Source: Burkholderia sp. E7m39 (lineage in GTDB: Bacteria > Pseudomonadota > Gammaproteobacteria > Burkholderiales > Burkholderiaceae). From it: a stretch of 39,136 bases of DNA. The first letter of the stretch is position 1. Each line of letters begins with the position of its first letter. Below the pieces are notes generated by a model. It ran no database searches. It saw nothing but the letters and a program-made list of their open reading frames with translations, and was not told the DNA's origin. The DNA is taken from contig BBSL01000012.1 in the NCBI GenBank assembly GCA_001319865.1, positions 1 through 39,136 of the forward strand. Reading direction: 5' to 3'. Below, piece after piece: positions 1 to 8,951 of the stretch. A program made the translations under genes and the position numbers.

Positions 1-111
1 CGCTGACACACGCGACGCCGCCCGTCCCACGCGTTGCACGGCAGCTACGTCCCTTTCGGATAGTTCAGATACGGTCGACGGTTCATCACGCGGCTCCCTT
101 CGATCGTCCGG

Positions 112-588
112 TCATTGCGACGTGTAGCCGCGTCCATTCATGCAGGCCACGACCGCGCGGTTCCATGTCGTCATTTGCTGCGAGGTCTGCTGCTGCACGG
201 CCTGCTGTTGCTGCTCGGCGGCAGCCGTCTGATGGCGCTTGCGCATGCCGCCCGTCACAGTGCCCGCAATTGCGCCCGCGGCCGCGCCCTTGCCGGCATC
301 GCCCGCGACCGCGCCGATCACCGCCCCCGCCGCCGCGCCGCCCGCCGCGCCGCGCACACGCTGCCCCGACGGCGCGGGCTGTGACTGCTGGTTTGCGGCA
401 TTCTGCGCGAGGACGGCGGGATTGACGCCCGTGTTCTGCGTGGCCCAGCTCTCGCATTGCGACATGTCGCTCGACTGCTTTTGCTGGCTCTGGCCTTTGG
501 CTGGATAGAAGATCGCCTGCTGCGCCGTCGCCGCATGGGCGAGCAGCAGCGCGGCAAGCATCGACGTATGTCGTATCGTTCGTTTCAT
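112..588 (-). CDS. Secreted glycine-zipper (YMGG-like) protein
   Basis: 158 aa. The start chosen is the ATG at 588, because a signal peptide begins there: MKRT-, a hydrophobic LAALLLA core and an A-x-A site near residue 22. The frame stays open further upstream, but only as Arg-rich non-coding sequence. The mature part has Cys45 and Cys149, a Gln-rich stretch, then a glycine zipper at about residues 80-114 (repeated GGAAAGAVIGAVAG-like units), and a second Gln-rich stretch at 125-138. Glycine zippers of this kind occur in envelope-associated proteins and can insert in or pack against membranes. The two cysteines could form a periplasmic disulfide. The exact function is unknown. It is the last gene of a minus-strand signalling group, has its own upstream region of about 240 bp, and a palindrome at 722-739 probably controls it. 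Confidence is high for a real exported protein and low for its role. Confidence 0.8.
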   Translation of the reverse strand: MKRTIRHTSMLAALLLAHAATAQQAIFYPAKGQSQQKQSSDMSQCESWATQNTGVNPAVLAQNAANQQSQPAPSGQRVRGAAGGAAAGAVIGAVAGDAGKGAAAGAIAGTVTGGMRKRHQTAAAEQQQQAVQQQTSQQMTTWNRAVVACMNGRGYTSQ

Positions 589-721
589 GATGAATCTCAG
601 GTTGGTGCGAATGCGTACGTCAATCGCGTTGCGCGCAACGCGCGGCGAACGTATCGGGATGCGCCAGCCGCGCTGGCCGATCCGCTGCAATAAAGTGTGG
701 AATCCGGGCAGGTCGAAGACA

Positions 722-739
722 ATTGGACCTTGGTCCAAT
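722..739 (-). promoter_or_regulatory. Palindromic operator candidate, copy 1
   Basis: ATTGGACC-TT-GGTCCAAT has two perfect 8-base arms around a 2-base centre. It lies 134 bases upstream of the start of the glycine-zipper gene. The first 15 bases recur at 1301-1315 upstream of the receiver-domain gene. On the minus strand both copies are followed, after 29 and 27 bases, by the same octamer TATTGCAG. Arms around a 2-base spacer are typical of NarL/FixJ-family regulators, and the ACC-NN-GGT core resembles the known StyR-type site. The likely binder is the FixJ-type regulator at 1276-1998, by inference only. Confidence 0.6.
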
Positions 740-827
740 AGCCGAACCCGCGGGCGTGGTCTCGCGCGGCGACCGCGCGCACGCGTGCGCTCGCGCTCGC
801 GGATATCGGTGCGGATGAGTGACGCCG

Positions 828-1214
828 TCATAGCGGCGCAGCGATGCCGAGCACGGCACACACTGTCCGGAGAAACAGCACGTCGTTGAAGGGCTTGCGC
901 AGATAGGCCCGCGCACCCGCGGCGAGCGCGCTTTCGCGCACGCCCGCATCGTCATGGGCCGTGATGAAGACGACGGGCACGCCGCTAGCGGCAAGGCGGC
1001 GCTGCACCTCGATGCCGTTGGAGCCGGGCATCTGCACGTCGAGAATCACGCAGTCGGGATGATAGGTAGGCGTGGCCGACAGCACGTCGAGAAACTCGTC
1101 GCCGCTCGTGTAGGTATCGGCTGCGATCCCGGCGGAGCGCAACAGACGCCTGATCGCCCTGCCCACCGACGCATCGTCGTCGACCACGACGACGAATGGT
1201 TTGTCTGTGCCCAT
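828..1214 (-). CDS. Single-domain response regulator (receiver only)
   Basis: 128 aa, only a CheY-like receiver domain with no output domain. The acidic pocket is Asp12-Asp13-Asp14, the phospho-acceptor is Asp59 (VILDVQMPG), the switch Thr is Thr85 (FITAH) and the conserved Lys is Lys107 (RKPF). All catalytic residues are present, so it should accept phosphate. It resembles the receivers of FixJ-type regulators rather than chemotaxis CheY. It lies 61 bases downstream of the FixJ-type regulator on the same strand, and has its own candidate activator site at 1301-1318. Stand-alone receivers next to a kinase often act as phosphate sinks, relay intermediates or protein-binding adaptors. Which applies here cannot be told from sequence. 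Confidence 0.88.
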   Translation of the reverse strand: MGTDKPFVVVVDDDASVGRAIRRLLRSAGIAADTYTSGDEFLDVLSATPTYHPDCVILDVQMPGSNGIEVQRRLAASGVPVVFITAHDDAGVRESALAAGARAYLRKPFNDVLFLRTVCAVLGIAAPL

Positions 1215-1275
1215 CTGTTTAGCCTATTGAGCCGCTTCACCCGCGCGAACGGTGCGCGGGCGTCTCTGCAATAGA

Positions 1276-1998
1276 CTATGTAACTGCGGGCGCCCGTGGT
1301 ATTGGACCTTGGTCCCGTATGAGGCCGCTGGCGGACCCGGGCGCGTCGGGCACACGGCGCGAGCGCGCACTGTCGGGCGCATGCGTGCCGCTTGCGGTGG
1401 CCAGCTTGTCGGCGATGCGCACCAGCTCCGCGAGCGAACCCGCTTCCATCTTCTGCATCACGCGCGCGCGGTGCGCCTTGACGGTCTTCTCGACGGTGCC
1501 GAGCTCGGACGCCACCTGCTTGTTCAGCAGGCCGAGCACGATCAGATCCATCACTTCGCGCTCGCGCGCCGTCAGCCGGACCACGCGACTCTGCAGCTCT
1601 TGCAGTTCGCGCATCGACTTCGATACGACGGCGGAATGCGCGAGCGCCTGATCGATGGCGCGCAGCAGATCGTCGTCGCAAACGGGCTTGGTGAGGAAGT
1701 CGGTCGCGCCCGCCTTGATCGCGCCGACGGTCATCGCGATGTCGCCGTGTCCCGTCAGAAAGACGATGGGCAATCGCATATCGACCTCGCGCTGCAATTC
1801 CAGTCCGCTCAGGTCGGGAAGCTGCACGTCGAGCACGACGCAGGCGGGCACGCGTTCGATACGCGCATGTTCGAGAAACTCGCGTGCCGAACCATACGCT
1901 TCGACTTCATAACCCGCCGATCTGACAAGACGTGTGAGCGCGCGGCGCACGGATGCGTCGTCGTCGACGACATAGACGAGCGCGGCGGCCGCGTTCAT
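1276..1998 (-). CDS. FixJ-type response regulator, receiver plus LuxR HTH
   Basis: 240 aa. The receiver domain (about 5-120) has Asp12-14, phospho-acceptor Asp57 (VVLDVQLPD), Thr82 and Lys104 (TKPV). The LuxR/FixJ-type helix-turn-helix is at about 140-200 (LTAREREVMDLI, then KQVASELG and VEKTVKAHRARVMQKM). A Ser/Pro/Arg-rich tail of about 40 residues follows, longer than in usual FixJ proteins. The ATG at 1998 overlaps the TGA of the kinase as ATGA, so the two are translationally coupled and almost certainly partners. The 3' end of the gene (codons for DQGPI) contains the palindrome at 1301-1318, so the tail sequence may be partly constrained by DNA function. Target genes are probably the receiver gene and the glycine-zipper gene downstream. 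Confidence 0.92.
   Translation of the reverse strand: MNAAAALVYVVDDDASVRRALTRLVRSAGYEVEAYGSAREFLEHARIERVPACVVLDVQLPDLSGLELQREVDMRLPIVFLTGHGDIAMTVGAIKAGATDFLTKPVCDDDLLRAIDQALAHSAVVSKSMRELQELQSRVVRLTAREREVMDLIVLGLLNKQVASELGTVEKTVKAHRARVMQKMEAGSLAELVRIADKLATASGTHAPDSARSRRVPDAPGSASGLIRDQGPIPRAPAVT
1301..1318 (-). promoter_or_regulatory. Palindromic operator candidate, copy 2
   Basis: ATTGGACC-TT-GGTCCCGT. The first 15 bases are identical to copy 1 at 722-736, and the last three differ from the perfect palindrome. It sits 87 bases upstream of the receiver-gene start and inside the 3' end of the FixJ-type regulator gene. A plausible -10 box on the minus strand is TAGTCT (1278-1273). That would put the palindrome centre about 43 bases upstream of the transcription start, the usual position for an activator that overlaps the -35 region. 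Confidence 0.55.
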
Positions 1999-3332
1999 GA
2001 CGCCACCTGCACAGCGGCAGCGCTGCCCGCATCGCGCGATGCGGGCAGCGCGACGCAAAACGTCATGCCCCGGTCGGGATTGTTCTCAGCCCACAGGCGC
2101 CCGCCGTGCAATTGCACGATCGATCGGCTGATCGACAGGCCGAGCCCCAGGCCTTGAGGCTTCGAGGTGACGAACGGCTTGAAGATGCACTCGAGCTTGT
2201 CGGCGGTGAGACCCGGCCCCCGGTCGCGGACTGCGATGCGCACCGTCCCGTCATGCTCGGGTTGCGCAAAGAGCGCCACCACGCGATCGGACGCGGCGCA
2301 TTCGCTGACGGCGTCGAATGCGTTGAGCAGCAGATTCAGCAGCACCTGTTGCAGTTGCACCTTGTCGCCGCGCACGGCCGGCAAGCCATCGTCGATCACG
2401 TGCGACACGTGGATGCCGCGCGCCACGGCGTCGCCATGCACGAGCAACGCGACGTCGCGCAGCAGCCCGCGCACATCCAGACTCGCCAGTTGCTGCTGCT
2501 CCTCCTTTTTCACGAACGCGCGCATCCGGCGTATCACTTCGCTTGCGCGTCCGCTATCGGCGACGATGTCCTTCAGGATGTCGCGCACTTCGGCCAGATC
2601 GATCGGCTCGTGATCCATGAAACGTTGCGCGGCCTGGCCGTTGCTGAGTATCGCCGTCAGCGGCTGATTCAGTTCGTGCGCGAGCGACGCTGCGAGTTCG
2701 CCCATCGTCGAGACGCGCGTCAGATGCGCCAGTTCGCGCCGATTGCGTTCGAGTTCGAACCGTTCCGTCACATCGGTGATGAACGCGACAGTCGCGCTTC
2801 GTCCTTCATGACAGATCGCGCTTGTGGCGATCTCGACGGGAAATTCGCTGCCGTCGCGGCGTCGCGCGCGCAGATTGCAGGTCCGCGCGGCATGCGGACG
2901 GGTCGCGTGCAGCGAACCGCCCGCGCGGCCATGCTGCGAGAGCGTCGGCGCGATCAGGCCGACACAGGCGCCGTTCAGCGCACCGCGCCCGTAGTCGAAG
3001 ATGCGTTCCGCCTGCGCGTTGGCAAGAACGATCGCGCCATGTTCGTCGAACACCACGGACGCAACGGGCAGACTTTCGATGACGTCGGCGAGGCCGGACA
3101 TTGCATAGGACTGTTTTCGGATGACATGGGAAAAGCCGAATACGCGGTACACGGAACCGAGGAGGCGTGCAGCCGCGCTCGACGCGCGCTGAAGCAGCGG
3201 CTCATCTGACATGCGGTTGCGTACAGGTGCGAAGGCTCCCGCCCGATGCGGGGCGACACGGCGCACGTGCAGCGTCCACCAGACAACGATTGCAGCCACC
3301 GCGAGCGTCAAAGCAGAAATAGCGATGTGCAT
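1995..3332 (-). CDS. PAS-domain sensor histidine kinase, FixL-like
   Basis: 445 aa. One N-terminal membrane segment (about 5-22) is followed by a basic linker, a PAS domain (about 82-190, ending in the usual FITDVTERFELER), a HisKA dimerisation helix with phospho-acceptor His219 (GELAASLAHELNQPL), and an HATPase_c domain with N box near Asn337 (LNLLLNAFDA), G1 box DRGPGL at 370-375 and G2 box GLGLGLS at 394-400. The HELNQPL signature is that of the FixL/DctB/TodS group. The PAS has a His at 134 in the region where FixL carries its haem ligand, but the neighbouring residues differ, so haem binding is not shown. It is coupled by ATGA to the FixJ-type regulator. The signal is unknown. It could be redox, oxygen or a small ligand in the cytoplasm. 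Confidence 0.92.
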   Translation of the reverse strand: MHIAISALTLAVAAIVVWWTLHVRRVAPHRAGAFAPVRNRMSDEPLLQRASSAAARLLGSVYRVFGFSHVIRKQSYAMSGLADVIESLPVASVVFDEHGAIVLANAQAERIFDYGRGALNGACVGLIAPTLSQHGRAGGSLHATRPHAARTCNLRARRRDGSEFPVEIATSAICHEGRSATVAFITDVTERFELERNRRELAHLTRVSTMGELAASLAHELNQPLTAILSNGQAAQRFMDHEPIDLAEVRDILKDIVADSGRASEVIRRMRAFVKKEEQQQLASLDVRGLLRDVALLVHGDAVARGIHVSHVIDDGLPAVRGDKVQLQQVLLNLLLNAFDAVSECAASDRVVALFAQPEHDGTVRIAVRDRGPGLTADKLECIFKPFVTSKPQGLGLGLSISRSIVQLHGGRLWAENNPDRGMTFCVALPASRDAGSAAAVQVAS

Positions 3333-3819
3333 GGCTTACCGTTTTCCTCAAGACGTTCGCATACGGATTGCCACGGCGACGGCACGAGATGCGATCCCCC
3401 GATGCCTGGGCCTTCATGCATCGACTACATCGAGCCGTGACAACGTCTTGTACTGATGCACTCGTTAGCTAACGAGGTCAATGACCCACGGTAAAAAAAT
3501 GAACAACCGAACTGCCGCTAGCCAAATCTTCATAGGGACTGCGAATAGCGGGCTATGAAAGCCACGTCGCGTTCTGGTGAATAATTACGGGTGACTTTTA
3601 CTCATCCGATGTTGTACCGGCGGAAAAAAGTGCAACTTCATCCTAGGCAGAAAGCGAGGCTTAGTAAAGTGAGAGAGGCTGTATCCGAGGCGCGCGCCAT
3701 GTATTGAGGAAGCATTCTCTTAATCGCGCGATTCGATGCGCAGCCCGAAACGATTCAGCGGATTATTAACCGTCGCGGGCCACGAAGTTTCAGCAGATGT
3801 GGAAGGAAGGCAGAGGGGA
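3333..3819. other. Non-coding region upstream of the kinase
   Basis: No convincing gene is present. The sequence is visibly more A/T-rich than its neighbours, with short A-runs near 3494-3500 and 3625-3630. It holds a perfect 16-bp palindrome at 3461-3476 and should contain the promoter of the kinase operon on the minus strand. A 25-codon open frame starting at 3480 on the plus strand has no ribosome-binding site and is not called. Confidence 0.6.
3461..3476. promoter_or_regulatory. Perfect 16-bp palindrome, operator candidate
   Basis: CTCGTTAGCTAACGAG is a perfect palindrome centred about 136 bases upstream of the kinase start. A spacer-free perfect palindrome of this length in a non-coding region suggests a dimeric regulator site. 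No regulator can be assigned. It differs from the ATTGGACC palindromes further down. Confidence 0.4.
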
Positions 3820-4068
3820 TCATGCGAAATCGGATGGGCCCGGATCGGGGACACCCGGCGGCGGGTCATCGTCGCCCAAGGGCTCGGGTTCGTCCGACGG
3901 TTGCGCCGCTGCTTCGTCGTCTGTCTTCGGCTTTTCGGGCAATGGCTGGTCGAGGCCGGGCTCGGTAGGCGTCGGTATCGCATCGCCGATTGGCTTGTTC
4001 AGCTCGGTCGGCGGAATTTCGGCCGGGTCCTCGGGCAGCGTATTTTCCTCGCGATTGGGGCTCGTCAT
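3820..4068 (-). CDS. Small Pro/Asp/Glu-rich hypothetical protein
   Basis: 82 aa, strongly acidic and proline-rich (ending in DDDPPPGVPDPGPSDFA), with no hydrophobic segment, so probably disordered and cytoplasmic. The start at 4068 is supported by a good ribosome-binding site (GGAG, then TCAACG, then ATG). The composition PEDPAEIPPTELNKP with repeated PEP/DEP units resembles small hypothetical proteins seen in Burkholderia relatives, but I cannot name a family. It stands alone between a non-coding stretch and the tRNA-Ser gene. No operon partner is seen. It is probably real, because the ribosome-binding site and ATG agree. Confidence 0.6.
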   Translation of the reverse strand: MTSPNREENTLPEDPAEIPPTELNKPIGDAIPTPTEPGLDQPLPEKPKTDDEAAAQPSDEPEPLGDDDPPPGVPDPGPSDFA

Positions 4069-4353
4069 CGTTGACTCCAATGGATTGGCAGATACATCCA
4101 CTGATGCAACGACCATACCAATGGTTCTTGTGCAGGCGCATCCCATTGGCTGACGACGCCCGCGGTGTCTTCGAAACAGGCGATGTGCAATCGAACATGC
4201 ACACGAACGCGCCGCGCCAATATTTAAGGTGAAATGGCGAATAACTGGCGAGGAGCGCGAAGCCGTTGTAATTTGCGAAGCCCGATCTTGCTGGCGAGAG
4301 CCGGCAGATATGCGCTCGACGCACGGCCCAAACAAAGACGAGCACACAAACGA
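4069..4353. other. Non-coding stretch between tRNA-Ser and the small protein gene
   Basis: No gene is recognised here, nor a second copy of the tRNA 3' end that would mark an integrated element. It presumably holds the promoter of the minus-strand 82-aa protein. An A/T-rich segment near 4220-4232 is the only compositional feature. Confidence 0.5.
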
Positions 4354-4377
4354 AAACAGGCCCCGAAGGGCCTGTTT
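4354..4377 (-). terminator. Terminator of tRNA-Ser
   Basis: AAACAGGCCC-CGAA-GGGCCTGTTT is a perfect 10-bp stem with a tetraloop (TTCG on the transcribed strand). On the minus strand it lies just past the tRNA 3' end and runs on into TTTTCGTTTG. This is a typical intrinsic terminator. Confidence 0.85.
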
Positions 4378-4387
4378 CGTTTGCATC

Positions 4388-4478
4388 TGGCGGAAAGGGT
4401 GGGATTCGAACCCACGATACGGTATAACCGTATACCGGATTTCGAGTCCGGCGCATTCGACCTCTCTGCCACCTTTCC
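4388..4478 (-). tRNA. tRNA-Ser (anticodon CGA)
   Basis: 91 bases including an encoded CCA (4390-4388). Read on the minus strand, the acceptor stem GGAAAGG pairs with CCTTTCC, with G as discriminator base. The anticodon stem CCGGA/TCCGG holds the loop CTCGAAA, giving anticodon CGA for UCG codons. A long variable arm (ATACGG-TTATA-CCGTAT) identifies a class II tRNA, and GGTTCGAATCC is the T arm. It lies downstream of serS on the same strand with its own consensus promoter (4552-4580) and terminator (4354-4377). Confidence 0.97.
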
Positions 4479-4551
4479 AGATTCTTTGACTTGCCACCAA
4501 GGTGGTCTTGTCGCGTCACGCTAAGCGGGTCGTTGCTTGCGTGAGACGAAG

Positions 4552-4580
4552 ATTATAGAACAGCCCTCTTCGAATTCCAA
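4552..4580 (-). promoter_or_regulatory. Sigma-70 promoter of tRNA-Ser
   Basis: On the minus strand, -35 TTGGAA (4580-4575), a 17-base spacer and a consensus -10 TATAAT (4557-4552). Transcription would start near 4545, about 67 bases before the mature tRNA 5' end. The -35 box lies partly within the arm of the hairpin at 4577-4614. Confidence 0.75.
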
Positions 4581-4614
4581 GTCCTTTTTCGCAGAAACTT
4601 GAAAAAGGACTTGG
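4577..4614 (-). terminator. Long hairpin after serS, terminator candidate
   Basis: CCAAGTCCTTTTTC and GAAAAAGGACTTGG form a perfect 14-bp stem around a 10-base loop, starting 24 bases past the serS stop. On the minus strand the distal arm contains a run of A rather than a trailing T-run, so it is not a canonical rho-independent terminator. It may protect or end the serS mRNA, and it insulates the tRNA promoter that starts in its far arm. Confidence 0.6.
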
Positions 4615-4637
4615 CGCGATGATGGCAGCGTAGACGC

Positions 4638-7341
<2,704 letters not shown>

Positions 7342-7621
7342 GGCGTTTTGGGGATAATCTCGGCTTTTCGGGTATAAACCGTCACGATGCAGCAGGCGAT
7401 ACGCGACGGCTTGGCCCAGAACGGCATGCAACCGCGCCGAACCGTCATTGGACGGCAAGCGGCGCATGCAGAGTTGTGCATTATGACAGCCGGCGCGCGG
7501 CGCGGCCTGCGGCAAGCGTCATAGGCAATTTCTGATGGAACCGGCCGCAAGACGCGTACCGTGCGCGCAACCGCCGTGGCGCGACCACCGCTAAGACAAC
7601 GACAGACAGGAAACAGATTCG
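7342..7621. other. Divergent promoter region, rarA and NCS1 permease
   Basis: This holds the start regions of two divergent genes. I looked for a TPP riboswitch, because relatives of the permease can be thiamine-linked, and saw no thi-box (no CTGAGA element paired with an ACCTGAT-like element). No strong consensus promoter stands out. Confidence 0.5.
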
Positions 7622-8938
7622 ATGGCTCAAGATTTCATTGCCGGCGACGCCGGCTCGACCTACGCACCGCTCAAGCCGGTGCCGGACTCGCGCCGCGCGT
7701 TCAAGACGGGCGACGCGTTCGCGCTGTGGTTTTCGCTCGGCATCGGCCTGCTGGTCGCGCAGGCGGGCGCGCTGCTCGTGCCGGGGCTGTCGCTGCCGCA
7801 TGCATTGCTGGCTATCGCGATCGGCAGCGCGATCGGCGTCGTGCTGCTCGCGCTCGCGGGCGTGATCGGCACCGACACCGGGCTCGCGGCGATGTCGTCG
7901 CTGCGCCCGACGCTCGGCGTGCGCGGCGCATCGATTCCCGCCGTGCTGAACATGATCCAGCTGGTCGGCTGGGGCGCGTTCGAGGTGATCGTGATGCGAG
8001 ATTCCGCCGACGCGCTGTCGAAACAGGCGTTCGGCTTCTCGGCCCCGCTCGTCTGGACGCTGATCTTCGGCGTGCTGGCGACGCTGCTCGCGATCAGCGG
8101 CCCGCTTTCGTTCGTGCGGCGCTTTCTGCGTTCATGGGGCATCTGGCTGCTGCTCGCGGGCGCCGCGTGGCTGACTTACGCGGTCCTCGCGCAGCACGAT
8201 CTGGGCGCGTTGATGCGCCGTCCGGGCAACGGAGAAATGTCGTTCGGCGGCGCGATCGACCTCGTCGTCGCGATGCCGTTGTCGTGGCTGCCGCTGATCG
8301 CCGACTACACGCGCTTCGGCCGCAAGGCGGGCGAGACGTTTCGCGGCACGATCCTCGGCTACGGCATTGCGAATCTCTGGTTCTATGCGCTCGGCGCCGT
8401 CTACGGCCTGGCGGCAGGCGGCGGCGACGCGCTGCTGACGACGGCCCTCGCGCAGGCGGGCGGCGGCCTCGCACTGTTGCTGGTGCTGATCGATGAAATC
8501 GACAACGCGTTCGCCGACGTGCACTCGGCGGCAGTGTCGACGGGCACGTTCTGGACGCGCGCGAGCGTGCCGATCCTGTCGGCCGCGTTCGGCGCGCTGT
8601 GCACGCTGATCGCGCTCGTCGTGCCGATGGCGAAGTATCAGAACTTTCTGCTGCTGATCGGTTCGGTATTCGCGCCGCTGTTCGGCGTGGTGCTGGTCGA
8701 TCACTTCATCGTGCGCAAACGCCGCATCGACGTCGGCTCGCTCGCCGACACGCAAGGCCGCTATGGCTTCTCGGGCGGCTGGCACATCAGCGCGTTTGTC
8801 GCGTGGGCGATCGGCATTGCCGCGTATCAGGCAATCAGCCAGTGGCTGCCGAATCTCGGCGCGACGCTGCCGGCGCTCGTGATCGGCGCGGTCTGCTATC
8901 TCGCGTTCGTGTCGACACGCAAGCAGGCGTACGCGTAA
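7622..8938 (+). CDS. NCS1-family nucleobase/pyrimidine permease, CytX-like
   Basis: 438 aa with about 12 hydrophobic segments over its whole length. It belongs to the NCS1 (cytosine/purine, allantoin, hydroxymethylpyrimidine) cation symporters. Visible family features are the early LWFSLGIGLLVAQAGALLVPG, GVIGTDTGLAAMSSLRPTLGVRGA, and NMIQLVGWGAFEVIVMRD, whose GWGAFE sits at the substrate-binding helix. This pattern recalls CytX, proposed to import the thiamine precursor hydroxymethylpyrimidine. No thiamine gene or TPP riboswitch is nearby, so cytosine or another base is equally possible. The ATG at 7622 follows AGGAAACAG. The gene is convergent with the next one, with 13 bases between stop codons. 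Confidence 0.85.
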   Translation: MAQDFIAGDAGSTYAPLKPVPDSRRAFKTGDAFALWFSLGIGLLVAQAGALLVPGLSLPHALLAIAIGSAIGVVLLALAGVIGTDTGLAAMSSLRPTLGVRGASIPAVLNMIQLVGWGAFEVIVMRDSADALSKQAFGFSAPLVWTLIFGVLATLLAISGPLSFVRRFLRSWGIWLLLAGAAWLTYAVLAQHDLGALMRRPGNGEMSFGGAIDLVVAMPLSWLPLIADYTRFGRKAGETFRGTILGYGIANLWFYALGAVYGLAAGGGDALLTTALAQAGGGLALLLVLIDEIDNAFADVHSAAVSTGTFWTRASVPILSAAFGALCTLIALVVPMAKYQNFLLLIGSVFAPLFGVVLVDHFIVRKRRIDVGSLADTQGRYGFSGGWHISAFVAWAIGIAAYQAISQWLPNLGATLPALVIGAVCYLAFVSTRKQAYA

Positions 8939-8951
8939 GCGTTTTCGCTGT

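Noticed and set aside
3480..3560. 25-codon plus-strand open frame
   Set aside because: No ribosome-binding site and no similarity to anything recognised.
4388..4478. Attachment site of an integrated element at tRNA-Ser
   Set aside because: No second copy of the tRNA 3' end, no integrase and no compositional island were found in the window.
7342..7621. TPP riboswitch before the CytX-like permease
   Set aside because: The thi-box elements are not present.
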